From the NCBI GenBank assembly GCA_030633145.1, contig DAOVTM010000049.1, positions 1 through 14,006 on the forward strand: 14,006 nt of DNA, given 5' to 3'. Positions 5,685-13,487 of this stretch are shown one piece after another. Source of the stretch: Desulfobulbaceae bacterium. Its GTDB lineage: Bacteria; Desulfobacterota; Desulfobulbia; Desulfobulbales; Desulfobulbaceae. Made by a program: the position numbers and the translations under genes. Below the pieces are notes generated by a model. That model had not been told where the DNA came from. It was given only the letters and a program-made list of their open reading frames with translations, and ran no database searches. Position 1 is the stretch's first letter; the number at the start of each line of letters is the position of its first letter.

Positions 5685-7523
5685 ATGGCAATCCCCCTTC
5701 GCAGTAACCAGACGACCCAGGGAAGAAGAATGGCAGGGGCTCGTTCCCTGTGGCGGGCCAACGGTATGACTGATGAGCAGATGGGCAAACCAATCATCGC
5801 AGTGGTCAACTCCTTTACCCAGATGGTACCGGGTCATGTCCACCTCCACAACATCGGCCAGAAGGTGAAGCAGCGCATTGAGGAGCAGGGTTGTTTTGCC
5901 GCAGAATTCAACACCATAGCCATTGACGACGGTATTGCCATGGGCCATGACGGGATGCTCTATTCCCTGCCCTCCCGTGAGCTGATCGCCGACTCGGTGG
6001 AGTATATGTGCAACGCCCATAAGGTCGATGGTATGGTCTGTATCTCCAACTGCGACAAGATTACCCCTGGTATGTTGATGGCAGCCATGCGCCTTAATAT
6101 TCCGGCTATCTTTGTCTCGGGAGGCCCCATGGAGGCAGGCCGGATCAAGGGGAAAGATCGAGGCTATGATCTGGTGGATGCCATGGTCATGGCCGGGGAC
6201 AGTTCTGTTTCGGACGAAGAAATCGCAGCAGTGGAGCAGAACGCCTGCCCCACCTGCGGCTCCTGCTCCGGGATGTTCACTGCCAACTCCATGAACTGCC
6301 TCAACGAGGCACTGGGTATGGCTCTGCCTGGCAACGGCACCCTGGTAGCCACCCACAAGAACCGCTTGAGCCTTTTTGATCAGGCTGCGGATCGGATTGT
6401 GCCGATGTGTGAGGCATGGTACGCTCAAGAAGACGACTCGGTGCTGCCCCGCTCCATCGCCTGTAAGGCATCGTTCATGAATGCCATGACCCTGGATATT
6501 GCCATGGGCGGCTCCACCAACACCGTGCTTCATATCCTGGCCATTGCCCATGAGGCCGGGGTGAATTTCACCATGGAGGATATTGATGAGCTGTCGCGCA
6601 AGGTACCCAATCTGTGCAAGGTGGCTCCCTCCTCCCATTATCATCTGGAAGATGTCAACCGGGCCGGCGGTATTGCCGGAATCCTGGGTGAACTTGACCG
6701 GGCTGGCCTGATTGACACCTCGGTTCCCAGGGCGGACGGTCTGACTCTGAGCCAGGCTTTGGATCAATATGACATCATGCGGGACAGTGCTGTTGACCGA
6801 GCCTGCGAAATGTTTGCCTCCAGCCCGGCCTCGGACGGACGGCGTAACCTGGTACTCGGCTCTCAGGAGACCATGTACAGCGGTCTGGATCGGGATCGGG
6901 AAAATGGCTGCATCAGGGATGCTGAACACTGCTATTCCAAAGACGGCGGCCTGGCGGTACTGTACGGAAATATAGCCGAGAACGGCTGTATAGTAAAGAC
7001 CGCAGGGGTTGATCCCTCTATTCTTCATTTTAAGGGGACTGCCCGGGTATTTCACTCCCAGGATGCCTCTTGTGAGGCTATTCTAAATGGGAAAATCAAG
7101 GCCGGAGACGTGGTTTTTATCCTCTACGAAGGACCACGGGGCGGGCCGGGTATGCAGGAGATGTTATATCCGACCTCCTATCTGAAATCCATTCATCTCG
7201 GTGCTGAATGCGCCCTGGTGACGGACGGCAGGTTTTCCGGCGGTACCTCTGGGCTGTCCATTGGTCATGTCTCACCTGAGGCTGCTGGCGGCGGGGCAAT
7301 TGCATTGGTGCGGGATGGTGATCCCATTGACATCAATATCCCGGAACGAAGCATCAGCCTGGAGATCAGTGAGGCAGAGATGAACAACCGCAGGCAGGTA
7401 GAAAAGGGGCGTGGGGCGGCGGCCTTTACTCCGGATCGGGAACGGGTGGTGTCACAGGCACTTCAGGTGTATGCCCGTTTTGCCGCCTCTGCTGATAAGG
7501 GTGCGGTTCGGGTTATTGAATAA
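5685..7523 (+). CDS. ilvD: Dihydroxy-acid dehydratase
   Basis: The 612-residue protein aligns along its whole length with the long E. coli-type IlvD (about 616 residues): 'PIIAVVNSFTQMVPGHVHL', 'EFNTIAIDDGIAMGHDGMLYSL', the cluster-ligand regions 'SNCDKITPGM' (Cys123) and 'ACPTCGSCSGMFTANSMNC' (Cys188/191/194), 'GGSTNTVLH' and 'DGRFSGGTSGLSIGH'. It dehydrates 2,3-dihydroxy-isovalerate and 2,3-dihydroxy-3-methylvalerate to the keto acids that precede valine, leucine and isoleucine, using an Fe-S cluster (oxygen-labile [4Fe-4S] in the E. coli type) and Mg2+. AGGAGG stands 7 nt before the ATG. It is cytoplasmic and appears to be a single-gene unit. The Liv-type transport genes downstream fit a branched-chain amino acid theme but are separated from it by a repeat. 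Confidence 0.97.
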   Translation: MAIPLRSNQTTQGRRMAGARSLWRANGMTDEQMGKPIIAVVNSFTQMVPGHVHLHNIGQKVKQRIEEQGCFAAEFNTIAIDDGIAMGHDGMLYSLPSRELIADSVEYMCNAHKVDGMVCISNCDKITPGMLMAAMRLNIPAIFVSGGPMEAGRIKGKDRGYDLVDAMVMAGDSSVSDEEIAAVEQNACPTCGSCSGMFTANSMNCLNEALGMALPGNGTLVATHKNRLSLFDQAADRIVPMCEAWYAQEDDSVLPRSIACKASFMNAMTLDIAMGGSTNTVLHILAIAHEAGVNFTMEDIDELSRKVPNLCKVAPSSHYHLEDVNRAGGIAGILGELDRAGLIDTSVPRADGLTLSQALDQYDIMRDSAVDRACEMFASSPASDGRRNLVLGSQETMYSGLDRDRENGCIRDAEHCYSKDGGLAVLYGNIAENGCIVKTAGVDPSILHFKGTARVFHSQDASCEAILNGKIKAGDVVFILYEGPRGGPGMQEMLYPTSYLKSIHLGAECALVTDGRFSGGTSGLSIGHVSPEAAGGGAIALVRDGDPIDINIPERSISLEISEAEMNNRRQVEKGRGAAAFTPDRERVVSQALQVYARFAASADKGAVRVIE

Positions 7524-7587
7524 AAGATGGGGGATCCTTCATACATTTGCAAAAGTAATTGACACGTTCGAGGTTACAGCCACTTTC

Positions 7588-7654
7588 TGGTGCGTAAAAC
7601 GCACCCTACCCAAATGCCGGGCATTCAACGAGGTAGGGTGCATTTTATGCACCA
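7588..7654. repeat. REP/MITE-like nested palindrome
   Basis: Two 23-bp arms (7588-7610 and 7632-7654) are inverted repeats with 21 of 23 positions matching; they contain the GGTGCGTAAAACGCACCCTA-type sequence seen as a dispersed repeat in many bacterial genomes. Each arm is itself partly palindromic (TGCGTAAAACGCA), and the 21-nt centre contains a further hairpin (AATGC CGG GCATT, 7613-7625). It lies between ilvD and the first binding-protein gene. No transposase is in the window, so any mobility would be in trans. Confidence 0.75.
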
Positions 7655-7705
7655 GCAAAGATTTGGCTTAATAAAAAAATGTCAAAAATGGGACATACAA
7701 CGCTC

Positions 7706-7719
7706 AACATCGAACATCG
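7706..7719. repeat. Short AACATCG tandem repeat
   Basis: AACATCG occurs twice in tandem, followed by a partial third unit (AACGG). Similar runs of AACATCGAACATCGAAC are a familiar intergenic repeat type in delta-proteobacterial and other genomes. It lies about 40 nt before the binding-protein gene. Confidence 0.35.
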
Positions 7720-7757
7720 AACGGAACTACACCAAGAACATTAATCAAGGAAAATTT

Positions 7758-8927
7758 ATGAAAAAAACAATCTTTATTCTCGCTTTCTTCTGCTTGACTG
7801 CAACCTTTGCTCTGGCAACAGAACCGGTAAAAATCGGCATGATCACCACCCTCGCTACCAAGGCGGGCTATCTGGGTGAGGACATCCGGGACGGCTTTAA
7901 GCTGGCAATCGCCATGGAAGAGGGCAAGCTGGGCGGGATACCAGTGGAACTGCTGGTGGATGATGACGGTCGCAAGCCGGAAAAGGGTCGTCAGATTGCG
8001 GAACGGTTTATCAAAAAGGACAAGGCAAAAATTCTCACCGGTATTGTCTTCTCCAACGTGGCCATGGCCGTGGTACCCAAGGTCGTCCGTCAGAATATCT
8101 TTTACATCAGCCCCAATGCCGGGCCTTCCAAGCTGGCAGGTAAGGGGTGCGATAAAAATTATTTCAACGTGGCCTGGCAGAACGACAACCTCTCCGAGGT
8201 AGTGGGACAGTATGTCAAGGATCAGGGCTTTAAAAACGTCTATCTGCTGGCTCCCAACTATCCGGCAGGCAAGGATGCCCTGGCAGGCTTTAAACGATTT
8301 TACCAGGGGACAGTGGCCGGAGAGGTTTATACAACCTTGGGGCAATCCGACTATGCAGCTGAACTTGCCACCCTGCGGGCAGCAAAACCGGACGCAGTCT
8401 TTTTCTTCCTGCCCGGCGGCATGGGGATCAACTTCCTCAAACAGTTCTCCCAGGCAGGTCTGAACAAGTCCATCCCGGTATTCGGCCCGGCCTTTTCCTT
8501 TGATGAACGTATCCTCAAGGCAGTGGGGGACGCAGCAGTAGGAGTGATCAACGGCTCCCAGTGGTCGGTTGACTTGGACAACCCGGCCAATATAGAATTT
8601 GTAGCCGCCTTTAAAAAGGCCTATAACCGCACCCCGACCCTCTATGCAAGCCAGGGCTATGACGATGCCAGGCTAATCGGCTCGGCTCTCAAGGCAGTGG
8701 GCGGAGACATGAACAAGGCCGACGAGTTCCGGGCAGCCCTGAAAAAGGCTGACTTTGCCTCTGTACGCGGCAACTTCAAGTTCGGTGCCAACAACCACCC
8801 GATCCAGGATATCTATGTCCGCAAGGTGGTCAAACAGGGCGAGGGTGAAACAGCTGTTTTTACCAACCAAATCCTTGAAAAGGTGTTCACCGATCACCAG
8901 GATGCCTATGTGGGTGAGTGCAGGTAA
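7758..8927 (+). CDS. Liv-type ABC transporter substrate-binding protein, copy 1
   Basis: The 389-residue product has a Sec signal peptide (MKK, hydrophobic core, cleavage after ALA near residue 20) and then a periplasmic binding protein of the type 1 LivJ/LivK family: 'VKIGMITTLATKAGYLGEDIRDGFKLAI', 'LLVDDDGRKPEKGRQIAERFI', 'ISPNAGPS' and 'GYDDARLIGSALK'. It would capture a small solute in the periplasm, perhaps a branched-chain or other amino acid, and deliver it to a LivHMGF-type transporter; the ligand cannot be read from sequence. Two cysteines ('GKGC' and the penultimate residue in 'ECR') could form a disulfide. The start at 7758 is chosen because AAGGA precedes it by 7 nt and the signal peptide begins there; the open frame runs further upstream only through the palindromic repeat. 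It is highly similar to the second copy at 10863, and a strong terminator follows, so it is probably expressed alone. Confidence 0.93.
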   Translation: MKKTIFILAFFCLTATFALATEPVKIGMITTLATKAGYLGEDIRDGFKLAIAMEEGKLGGIPVELLVDDDGRKPEKGRQIAERFIKKDKAKILTGIVFSNVAMAVVPKVVRQNIFYISPNAGPSKLAGKGCDKNYFNVAWQNDNLSEVVGQYVKDQGFKNVYLLAPNYPAGKDALAGFKRFYQGTVAGEVYTTLGQSDYAAELATLRAAKPDAVFFFLPGGMGINFLKQFSQAGLNKSIPVFGPAFSFDERILKAVGDAAVGVINGSQWSVDLDNPANIEFVAAFKKAYNRTPTLYASQGYDDARLIGSALKAVGGDMNKADEFRAALKKADFASVRGNFKFGANNHPIQDIYVRKVVKQGEGETAVFTNQILEKVFTDHQDAYVGECR

Positions 8928-8974
8928 AGCGAAGATTCCGCGATAAAGCAGGCGTTCACCCTGCCTCATCCAGT

Positions 8975-9013
8975 GATGGTACCCCGTCAAAAGGGGTGCC
9001 ATCGCCTCTTTTT
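8975..9013 (+). terminator. Rho-independent terminator after binding-protein copy 1
   Basis: GATGGTACCCC (8975-8985) pairs with GGGGTGCCATC (8993-9003) around a 7-nt loop; all 11 positions pair, one as a wobble. CTCTTTTT follows. It lies 48 nt after the stop of the binding-protein gene and separates it from the ATPase cassette. Confidence 0.85.
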
Positions 9014-9042
9014 CCTGTTGAAAAAAAACGCATCATATAATC

Positions 9043-10185
9043 ATGATCAAAGAACTGGTTGTATCCAATTACCGAAGCCTCGGTCCTGGCGTTCATGTTC
9101 GACCGGGTCGTCTGTCTATCCTCATCGGGCCGAACGGGTCTGGCAAGTCCAATGTGATGGATGTGCTTTCCTTTGTCCGGGATGCAGTCATACAGGGGTT
9201 GCCGGCAGCCATCACCCATCGAGGGGGGATTGACAGTGTGCGTCGTCGTAGCCATGGCGCACCATTTGATGTTCATATCGAATTACACCTCACAATTGAC
9301 CACAGTCAGGCTCAGTACGAATTCACCATCACCGGTGCTCGCCTTGAAGAATACAGGGTTAAATCGGAAAAGGTCATTATTTACGATCCAAAAGAAGGAA
9401 TCAGTGAATTTTATCGCGACGGACAAAATTGGGATGGCCCCGAGGGTGTTTCCCCGCATATAGACGAGCAATCGCTTGCTCTTACCGTGCTGGGGGGAAC
9501 AAAGCAGTTCAAGCCATTGGTGGATTTTTTATCCGGCATAACCGTTTATGCAATTTTTCCTGACACCCTTCGTGTGCCGCAACGATTTGATTCAGCCCGC
9601 CCTATGAAACAGCATGGTGAAAACTGGGTGTCGATTTTGCGTGAACTGGTCAAGGAAGAGGATGCCAAAGATGAACTCGTTGCCGGTTTGAACAAGCTTA
9701 CCGGAGATATTGAGGATGTACGGGTAACCAGCGCGGCAGGATACCTGATTGCGGAATTCAAGCAGCAGATTAAGGCGAAAAAGGGCAAACGCTGGTTCGA
9801 CGCAGCTCAACAGTCGGACGGCACACTCAGAGTTGCCGGTCTTCTCACCGCCCTTCTGCAAACACCCTACCTGCCGGTTGTCGCTATCGAAGAGCCTGAA
9901 TTGACCGTGCATCCCGGTGCCTTGCCCATGCTTTATGATTATTTGCAGCAGGCCGACGAAGTCTCACAGATATTTGTAACCACCCATAGCCCTGTTATCC
10001 TTGATGTTGTTGATGTTGAAAAGGATATTGTTTTTGTGGTCGAGCGGATTGACGGAAAAACCAACGTCAAGAAGGTGGATGACTCCCAACTGAAGCCGGT
10101 ACGCGACAGCCTGCTTCGACTCGGAGATCTTTTTATTTCAGGGGGACTGCAACTCTCTCTTTTGGATTTACCCGAAAAAAAGTGA
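9043..10185 (+). CDS. AAA family ATPase (OLD/RecF-like, AAA_21 type), candidate defence protein
   Basis: The 380-residue protein has the layout of ABC-type ATPases of the SMC/RecF/OLD group: 'NYRSLG' start, Walker A GPNGSGKS (29-36), ABC signature-like QSDGTLR (257-263), Walker B VVAIEEPE (279-286) and an H-loop TTHSP (His315), without membrane segments or a long coiled coil. Such stand-alone ATPases often act as sensors beside a nuclease or TOPRIM partner in anti-phage systems (OLD/Gabija, PARIS and Rlo-type). Its stop overlaps the next start by 4 nt (GTGA), so the two are translationally coupled. No Shine-Dalgarno is visible before the ATG, but the N-terminus is right for the family. It is separated from the upstream gene by a strong terminator and so needs its own promoter. 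The defence role is inferred; DNA repair is the main alternative. Confidence 0.9.
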   Translation: MIKELVVSNYRSLGPGVHVRPGRLSILIGPNGSGKSNVMDVLSFVRDAVIQGLPAAITHRGGIDSVRRRSHGAPFDVHIELHLTIDHSQAQYEFTITGARLEEYRVKSEKVIIYDPKEGISEFYRDGQNWDGPEGVSPHIDEQSLALTVLGGTKQFKPLVDFLSGITVYAIFPDTLRVPQRFDSARPMKQHGENWVSILRELVKEEDAKDELVAGLNKLTGDIEDVRVTSAAGYLIAEFKQQIKAKKGKRWFDAAQQSDGTLRVAGLLTALLQTPYLPVVAIEEPELTVHPGALPMLYDYLQQADEVSQIFVTTHSPVILDVVDVEKDIVFVVERIDGKTNVKKVDDSQLKPVRDSLLRLGDLFISGGLQLSLLDLPEKK

Positions 10186-10811
10186 GCCTCAGTAACAAAA
10201 AATGCTACCTTCTCGTGGAGGGACATGGAGAGGTAAAAGCCGCCCAGAACCTTGTTGTCCGGTTGAGTCAGGATCTTGGTCTGTACATACCATGGGCAGA
10301 CCCTTTACGCTGGCCTAATCTCCATCAATGGAAGGGAAAACGAACCGGTGGTATAATGCCAGGTGCTGAATTTATCCGCTCAAAGCCTGATGCGGCTGCG
10401 TTGCTGATTCTCCGAGATGAAGATGACACCTGCCCCAAAGAGCTTGCACCACAAATGGCAGAAAAGCTCCAAGTGCTGAAGCTCCCTTTTCCCACGGCCT
10501 ATATTTTGCTCCACCCGGAATACGAAGTGCTTTTTCTTCCCAGCCTGAATAATATGGGATTCCCTCCATGGGATCGTGATTCCTGGGAAGCACGCCGGGG
10601 CATCAAGGAATGGCTTTCAGGGCAGTTGCCAAGAGGGCGTTCGTATAAACCCACGGTGAGCCAGCTTCGAATGACCCGACAATTAGATTTTCCTACCCTG
10701 CGTGCTGCGCAAGTGCCATGTTTCGGTAGCCTGGAAAGATCCATTATCTTCTTGTCGCAACAACACGATAATGCGACGGGCAATGTTTACCCTGAACCCG
10801 TGATAGTCTGA
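10182..10811 (+). CDS. DUF4276 family protein (TOPRIM-like), partner of the ATPase
   Basis: The 209-residue protein has the hallmarks of a TOPRIM-like fold as in DUF4276: an early 'LLVEGHGE' with Glu13/Glu17, a later acidic cluster 'RDEDD' (78-82) after a hydrophobic strand, and 'HPEYEVLFLPSL' (Glu113/Glu115), the counterpart of the 'HEFEALLF' motif of the family. These acidic residues would bind Mg2+ in a nuclease- or topoisomerase-like site. It begins with GTG inside the ATPase stop (GTGA overlap); no good ribosome binding site is seen, so it probably depends on translational coupling. AAA ATPase plus DUF4276 pairs recur next to one another in bacterial genomes, and the set-up resembles OLD-type ATPase/TOPRIM systems split over two proteins. 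DUF4276 assignment is probable from motif pattern only; catalytic activity is inference. Confidence 0.82.
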   Translation: MSLSNKKCYLLVEGHGEVKAAQNLVVRLSQDLGLYIPWADPLRWPNLHQWKGKRTGGIMPGAEFIRSKPDAAALLILRDEDDTCPKELAPQMAEKLQVLKLPFPTAYILLHPEYEVLFLPSLNNMGFPPWDRDSWEARRGIKEWLSGQLPRGRSYKPTVSQLRMTRQLDFPTLRAAQVPCFGSLERSIIFLSQQHDNATGNVYPEPVIV

Positions 10812-10862
10812 ACTCTGTATGAAAAATTCACGGATACAAAAATGGTTTTTCGGAGAATAAGA

Positions 10863-12020
10863 ATGAAAAAAATCTGTTTAATGCTCTTTATAATCTTGGC
10901 ATTCACCAGTCCTACCATGGCTGCTGCACCGGTAAAAATCGGCATGATAACCACCCTGTCCACTAAGGCGGGTTATCTTGGCGAAGAGATTCGGGATGGC
11001 TTCAAGCTTGCGATTGACTTGGAGGGAGGCAAACTGGGCGGTATAGCCGTTGAGCTGCTGGTAGCCGATGATGGGCGCAGTCCGGAAAAAGGACGGCAGA
11101 TCGCCGAGCGATTTATCAAACGGGACAAGGCCAACATCCTCACCGGCATTGTCTTTTCCAATGTAGCCATGGCCGTGGTACCCAAGGTAGTTCGTCAGGG
11201 AGTTTTTTATCTCAGCCCCCTTGCAGGCCCTTCCATGCTGGCCGGTAAAGGGTGCCATGAAAACTTTTTCAATGTTTCCTGGCAGACCGACAGCCTGTCC
11301 GAGGTTATCGGACGGTATGCCTCGGAGCAGGGCTATAACAGAGTCTATCTCATTGCCCCTAACTACCTGGCAGGTAAGGACAATATTGCCGGATTCAAGC
11401 GTTATTACACAGGGGCGATAAGCGGCGAGGTATATACCAGCCTTGGGCAGGCTGATTACGCCGCAGAAATTGCCACCCTGCGCAAGGCCAAGCCGGATGC
11501 GGTCTATTTTTTCCTGCCCGGCGGCATGGGGATCAACTTTCTCAAGCAGTATGGTCAGGCAGGTCTGAACGGAAAGATTCCTCTCTTTGGTCCGGCTGCG
11601 ACCGATGAACGGCTGTTAAAGGCTGTGGGCAGGGCGGCAAAAGGGGTTATCAACAGTTCACAGTGGAGCGCGGATTTCAGCAACCCTGCCAATAAACAGT
11701 TTGTAGAGGCGTTTAAAAAAGCCTATGGCCGAACCCCGACACTCTATGCCAGCCAGGGCTATGACACGGCCAGGTTGATCGGTTCAGCTCTGAAAGATGT
11801 GGGCGGCAATCTCTCTGATCAAGATGGGTTCAGGTCAGCCCTTGAAAAGGCGGATTTTGCAAGTGTTCGGGGCAACTTTCGGTTCGGATCCAACCATTTT
11901 CCCATCCAGGACTTTTATGTCCGTCAGGTTGTGGAGAAGGAAAACGGTCAATACGGTAACCAGCTGCTCGGTAAAGTCTTTACCGATCATTCAGATCCTT
12001 ATGTGCAGGAGTGCAGGTAA
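10863..12020 (+). CDS. Liv-type ABC transporter substrate-binding protein, copy 2
   Basis: The 385-residue protein is a close paralogue of the product encoded at 7758, and the two align with almost no gaps. It has its own signal peptide (MKKICLMLF..., cleavage after TMA near residue 20) and the same 'VKIGMITTLSTKAGYLGEEIRDG' opening, 'GKGC' cysteine and 'ECR' end. Differences cluster in the signal peptide, surface helices and a one-residue deletion ('FGPAATDER' against 'FGPAFSFDER'), so ligand range may differ slightly. GGAG lies 7 nt before the ATG; an in-frame ATG 21 nt upstream would place charged residues before the signal peptide and is not preferred. It lies 45 nt before the LivH permease in the same direction and probably shares its transcript, making this the copy most directly tied to a transporter. 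Confidence 0.93.
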   Translation: MKKICLMLFIILAFTSPTMAAAPVKIGMITTLSTKAGYLGEEIRDGFKLAIDLEGGKLGGIAVELLVADDGRSPEKGRQIAERFIKRDKANILTGIVFSNVAMAVVPKVVRQGVFYLSPLAGPSMLAGKGCHENFFNVSWQTDSLSEVIGRYASEQGYNRVYLIAPNYLAGKDNIAGFKRYYTGAISGEVYTSLGQADYAAEIATLRKAKPDAVYFFLPGGMGINFLKQYGQAGLNGKIPLFGPAATDERLLKAVGRAAKGVINSSQWSADFSNPANKQFVEAFKKAYGRTPTLYASQGYDTARLIGSALKDVGGNLSDQDGFRSALEKADFASVRGNFRFGSNHFPIQDFYVRQVVEKENGQYGNQLLGKVFTDHSDPYVQECR

Positions 12021-12065
12021 GCCGGTTTCCAGATTCCTGTCTGTAAACTACCGACTGCAAACAAA

Positions 12066-12980
12066 ATGCTCTTTCTCGAACAGATCCTCAACGGTCTCCA
12101 AATGGGCGTGATGCTCTTTCTCATGTCTGCCGGATTGACCCTGGTCTTCGGCATCATGCAGGTGGTCAACCTGGCCCATGGCAGCTTTTACATGATCGGG
12201 GCTTATGTTGCAGCCACAGTGACCATGAAATCCGGTTCCTTCATACTTGGCCTGCTGGCTGCCCTGCCTGCTACTGCCCTGGCCGGGATGGTGGTTGAAC
12301 TGCTCATCCTGCGCAAACTCTATGACCGGGATCATCTGGATCAGGTACTGGCAACCTTTGGCCTGATTTTTTTCTTTAACGAGCTCACCCGCATAATCTG
12401 GGGACGACAGCCGCTGTTCATGGATGTGCCGGACTGGCTGTCCGGCTCGGTGCAGTTATTGCCCGGTATCAACTACCCGGTCTATCGGCTGGCCATCATC
12501 CTGGTGGGAATACTGGTGGCTCTATTTCTTTACCTGCTCTTTTCCCGTACCCGGCTGGGAATGCAGATCCGAGCCGGTGCCACTAACCGGGAGATGGTGG
12601 AAGCTCTCGGGGTGAATATTCGCTTGCTCTATACCTTGATCTTCGGTCTTGGCACCCTGCTGGCCGGACTGGCCGGAGTGATGGCCGGACCTATCCTTGC
12701 CGTGGAGGCGGGCATGGGGGAATCCATCCTGATCCTCACCTTTGTGGTCATCGTCATCGGCGGCATCGGTTCGGTACGCGGTGCCTTGATCGGTGCCTTG
12801 CTGGTCGGCCTGGTTGATACCCTGGCCAGATCCTTTCTACCCGACCTGCTCCGTTTCTTCATGGAAACTTCAGCCGCAGACCGGATGGGCGCATCCATGG
12901 CTTCGATGTCGGTGTATATTCTTATGGCTTTGATTCTGGCTTGTAAACCGACCGGGTTGTTTCCGGTTCAGACATCGTAA
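12066..12980 (+). CDS. livH: Branched-chain amino acid ABC transporter permease, LivH type
   Basis: The 304-residue integral membrane protein has about eight hydrophobic segments and the LivH signatures 'GLTLVFGIMQVVNLAHGSFYMIGAY' in the first third, 'RAGATNREMVEALGVNI' (the cytoplasmic loop that contacts the ATPase, about 175-192) and 'IGGIGSVRGALIGALLVG'. It would form half of the transmembrane channel, together with LivM, in the inner membrane. Length is normal (290-310) and nothing is truncated. The start at 12066 matches the family N-terminus but has no clear Shine-Dalgarno; it may rely on coupling to the binding-protein gene 45 nt upstream. The expected partners livM, livG and livF are not downstream: the next DNA is an AT-rich gap and a converging BREX gene. 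Confidence 0.95.
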   Translation: MLFLEQILNGLQMGVMLFLMSAGLTLVFGIMQVVNLAHGSFYMIGAYVAATVTMKSGSFILGLLAALPATALAGMVVELLILRKLYDRDHLDQVLATFGLIFFFNELTRIIWGRQPLFMDVPDWLSGSVQLLPGINYPVYRLAIILVGILVALFLYLLFSRTRLGMQIRAGATNREMVEALGVNIRLLYTLIFGLGTLLAGLAGVMAGPILAVEAGMGESILILTFVVIVIGGIGSVRGALIGALLVGLVDTLARSFLPDLLRFFMETSAADRMGASMASMSVYILMALILACKPTGLFPVQTS

Positions 12981-13027
12981 AGCGGTACACATAACAGGTC
13001 ATTTTCTGAACAATGGCGAGGTGCTAA

Positions 13028-13051
13028 GTAGGCGGGCTGTGTCCGCCCTAC
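13028..13051. repeat. REP-like palindrome after livH
   Basis: A 24-nt GC-rich palindrome (arms GTAGGCGG and CCGCCCTAC with one bulged base, tip around GCTGTGT) stands 47 nt after the livH stop. This GTAGGCGGGC...GCCCTAC type occurs as a dispersed intergenic repeat in many bacteria. It could also act as a weak 3' hairpin for livH, but no T-run follows. Confidence 0.5.
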
Positions 13052-13487
13052 GGGAAAGACTACGCAATTTTCAGTGTTCTAATTGTCTATTTTTGGTATC
13101 TTCTTTAAATGTTTTGATAATCATGGATAGCCTTGTACCCATGCTCCAGGTAAACGAGCCTGTGAGACTCCGTCTGTGGGAATCAGTGGGTTAAGTGAAG
13201 TACCATAAATTATAGAGAGGATACCATTTTTGCTCTATCATTTTGTATTGAAATACCACACGCCACTGAGTTTCACGTTACCATCAGAAATAGGAAGAGT
13301 TGCCTGATGTTATTATATTACTGTAATAAATACCCAATAGAAAGGTCAACCATTAAGCAAAACCTGAACCAGAACCTTCTTCCTGATAAGTCCAGATTGG
13401 ACAGTTTCAATTCAGGTGAGATATATTGACGATTAAGAATGAATAAATTTGCAAAAAACTTGCTGTAATCTGATTATATGATGACTG
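13052..13487. other. AT-rich region without a recognisable gene
   Basis: These 436 bases are clearly richer in A and T than the flanking genes, and I see no convincing gene. One 23-codon open frame starts at 13123 (MDSLVPMLQVNEP...) without a ribosome binding site, and may be a relic. A 13-bp palindrome TATTAC-T-GTAATA lies at 13316-13328 and could be a regulator site, but no start is nearby on either strand. The converging ends of livH and brxL mean no promoter is required here. It probably marks the boundary of the BREX island. Confidence 0.5.

Noticed and set aside
5670..7055. 461-codon open frame on the minus strand opposite ilvD
   Set aside because: It is a shadow of the ilvD reading frame and has no recognisable domain; ilvD is certain.
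7559..7564. Perfect -35 hexamer TTGACA upstream of the first binding-protein gene
   Set aside because: At 16-18 nt spacing the downstream sequence (ACTTTC/CTTTCT) does not resemble a -10 box.
7590..7757. Longer N-terminus for the first binding protein, starting inside the palindromic repeat
   Set aside because: The extension would translate the REP-like element and put about 56 residues before a clear signal peptide. The ATG at 7758 has its own AAGGA.
9036..9041. Perfect TATAAT one base before the ATPase ATG
   Set aside because: A start site about 7 nt further on would fall inside the gene and lose the ATG, and no -35 box stands at 16-18 nt. It is probably a chance hit in AT-rich DNA.
13123..13194. 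23-codon frame (MDSLVPMLQVNEP...) considered as a small gene or intron/transposase relic
   Set aside because: It has no ribosome binding site, and I could not match it to any intron, IS or toxin family; it is kept only as a remark on the gene-poor region.
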